A stretch of DNA of 6,145 nt, from positions 1-6,145 of the forward strand of contig CABQXG010000092.1 in assembly GCA_902468045.1 (NCBI GenBank), given 5' to 3'. Below, piece after piece: positions 6,077 through 6,145 of the stretch. The notes under the pieces are model-generated. The model was not told the origin of the DNA. It saw only the letters and a list, made by a program, of their open reading frames with translations, and did no database searches. The stretch comes from an uncultured Collinsella sp. Lineage in GTDB: Bacteria; Actinomycetota; Coriobacteriia; Coriobacteriales; Coriobacteriaceae. The translations under genes were made by a program, and so were the position numbers. How positions within the stretch are numbered: position 1 is the stretch's first letter; the number at the start of each line of letters is the position of its first letter.

Positions 6077-6145
6077 ATGCTATACACCATCTCGGACTTC
6101 TCACGGGAATATGAGCGGTCGGTCCGTCTAATCGCCGGCAGCGAT
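6077..6145 (+). CDS. Start of a divergent gene, possibly a PucR-type transcriptional regulator (partial)
   Basis: An open frame runs from ATG 6077 to the window edge (23 codons, no stop). AAGGTG at 6065-6070 lies 6 nt before the ATG. An upstream in-frame ATG at 6071 overlaps the end of that ribosome site and is less likely. The peptide begins MLYTISDFSREYER and continues SVRLIAGSD. The phrase LIAGSD resembles the LxAG-(x)-GL signature near the N terminus of PucR-family regulators, which respond to purine, amine or amino-acid signals and have a C-terminal HTH. A divergently encoded regulator beside a small metabolic operon is a common arrangement, so it may control ocd and the aminotransferase. 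With only 23 residues the family call is weak; that a real gene starts here is more secure. Confidence 0.5.
   Translation, partial: MLYTISDFSREYERSVRLIAGSD

Noticed and set aside
1..6145. CRISPR array, tRNA, rRNA or insertion sequence
   Set aside because: No regularly repeated spacer array, no cloverleaf or rRNA-like stretch and no transposase-like protein was seen; the only spaced repeats are the three operator copies.

Overview
The window reads as a piece of a GC-rich, Gram-positive-type bacterial chromosome with strong GGAGG-like ribosome binding sites. The gene content and protein style resemble Collinsella or another Coriobacteriia, but that assignment is from recognition only and was not tested by a search. 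Six complete genes all read leftward (minus strand). A seventh gene, cut by the window edge, reads rightward at the far right end.

Right to left: (i) positions 5924-6076 are a non-coding divergent intergenic region. Its right edge carries the start of a rightward gene whose first residues resemble a PucR-type regulator. (ii) A leftward two-gene operon encodes an ornithine cyclodeaminase/mu-crystallin family protein (4828-5862) and, 24 nt further on, a fold-type I PLP aminotransferase (3673-4803). It has a plausible promoter overlapped by an inverted repeat, and a hairpin terminator at about 3612-3652. (iii) A two-component system follows: an OmpR/PhoB-type response regulator (2832-3503) and, 9 nt on, a short membrane histidine kinase of the intramembrane-sensing (BceS-like) type (1779-2822). 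A strong 13-bp hairpin or dyad lies just upstream of the regulator. The ABC transporter usual for BceRS-type systems is not in the window. (iv) A HipBA-type toxin-antitoxin module comes last: a small XRE-family antitoxin (1311-1601) and a full-length HipA-family Ser/Thr kinase (19-1311), joined by a one-base stop/start overlap.

The most striking non-coding signal is in front of the hipBA-like module. Three near-identical 20-bp elements, each forming a longer imperfect palindrome, have dyad centres at 1624.5, 1663.5 and 1702.5, exactly 39 bp apart. Two of them cover the likely promoter. This looks like a cooperative autorepression operator array with a sequence unlike the E. coli HipB operator. 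The hipA-like gene is visibly less GC-rich than its neighbours and sits directly downstream of the kinase on the same strand with no clear terminator between, so it may be an acquired accessory module that receives read-through from the two-component operon.
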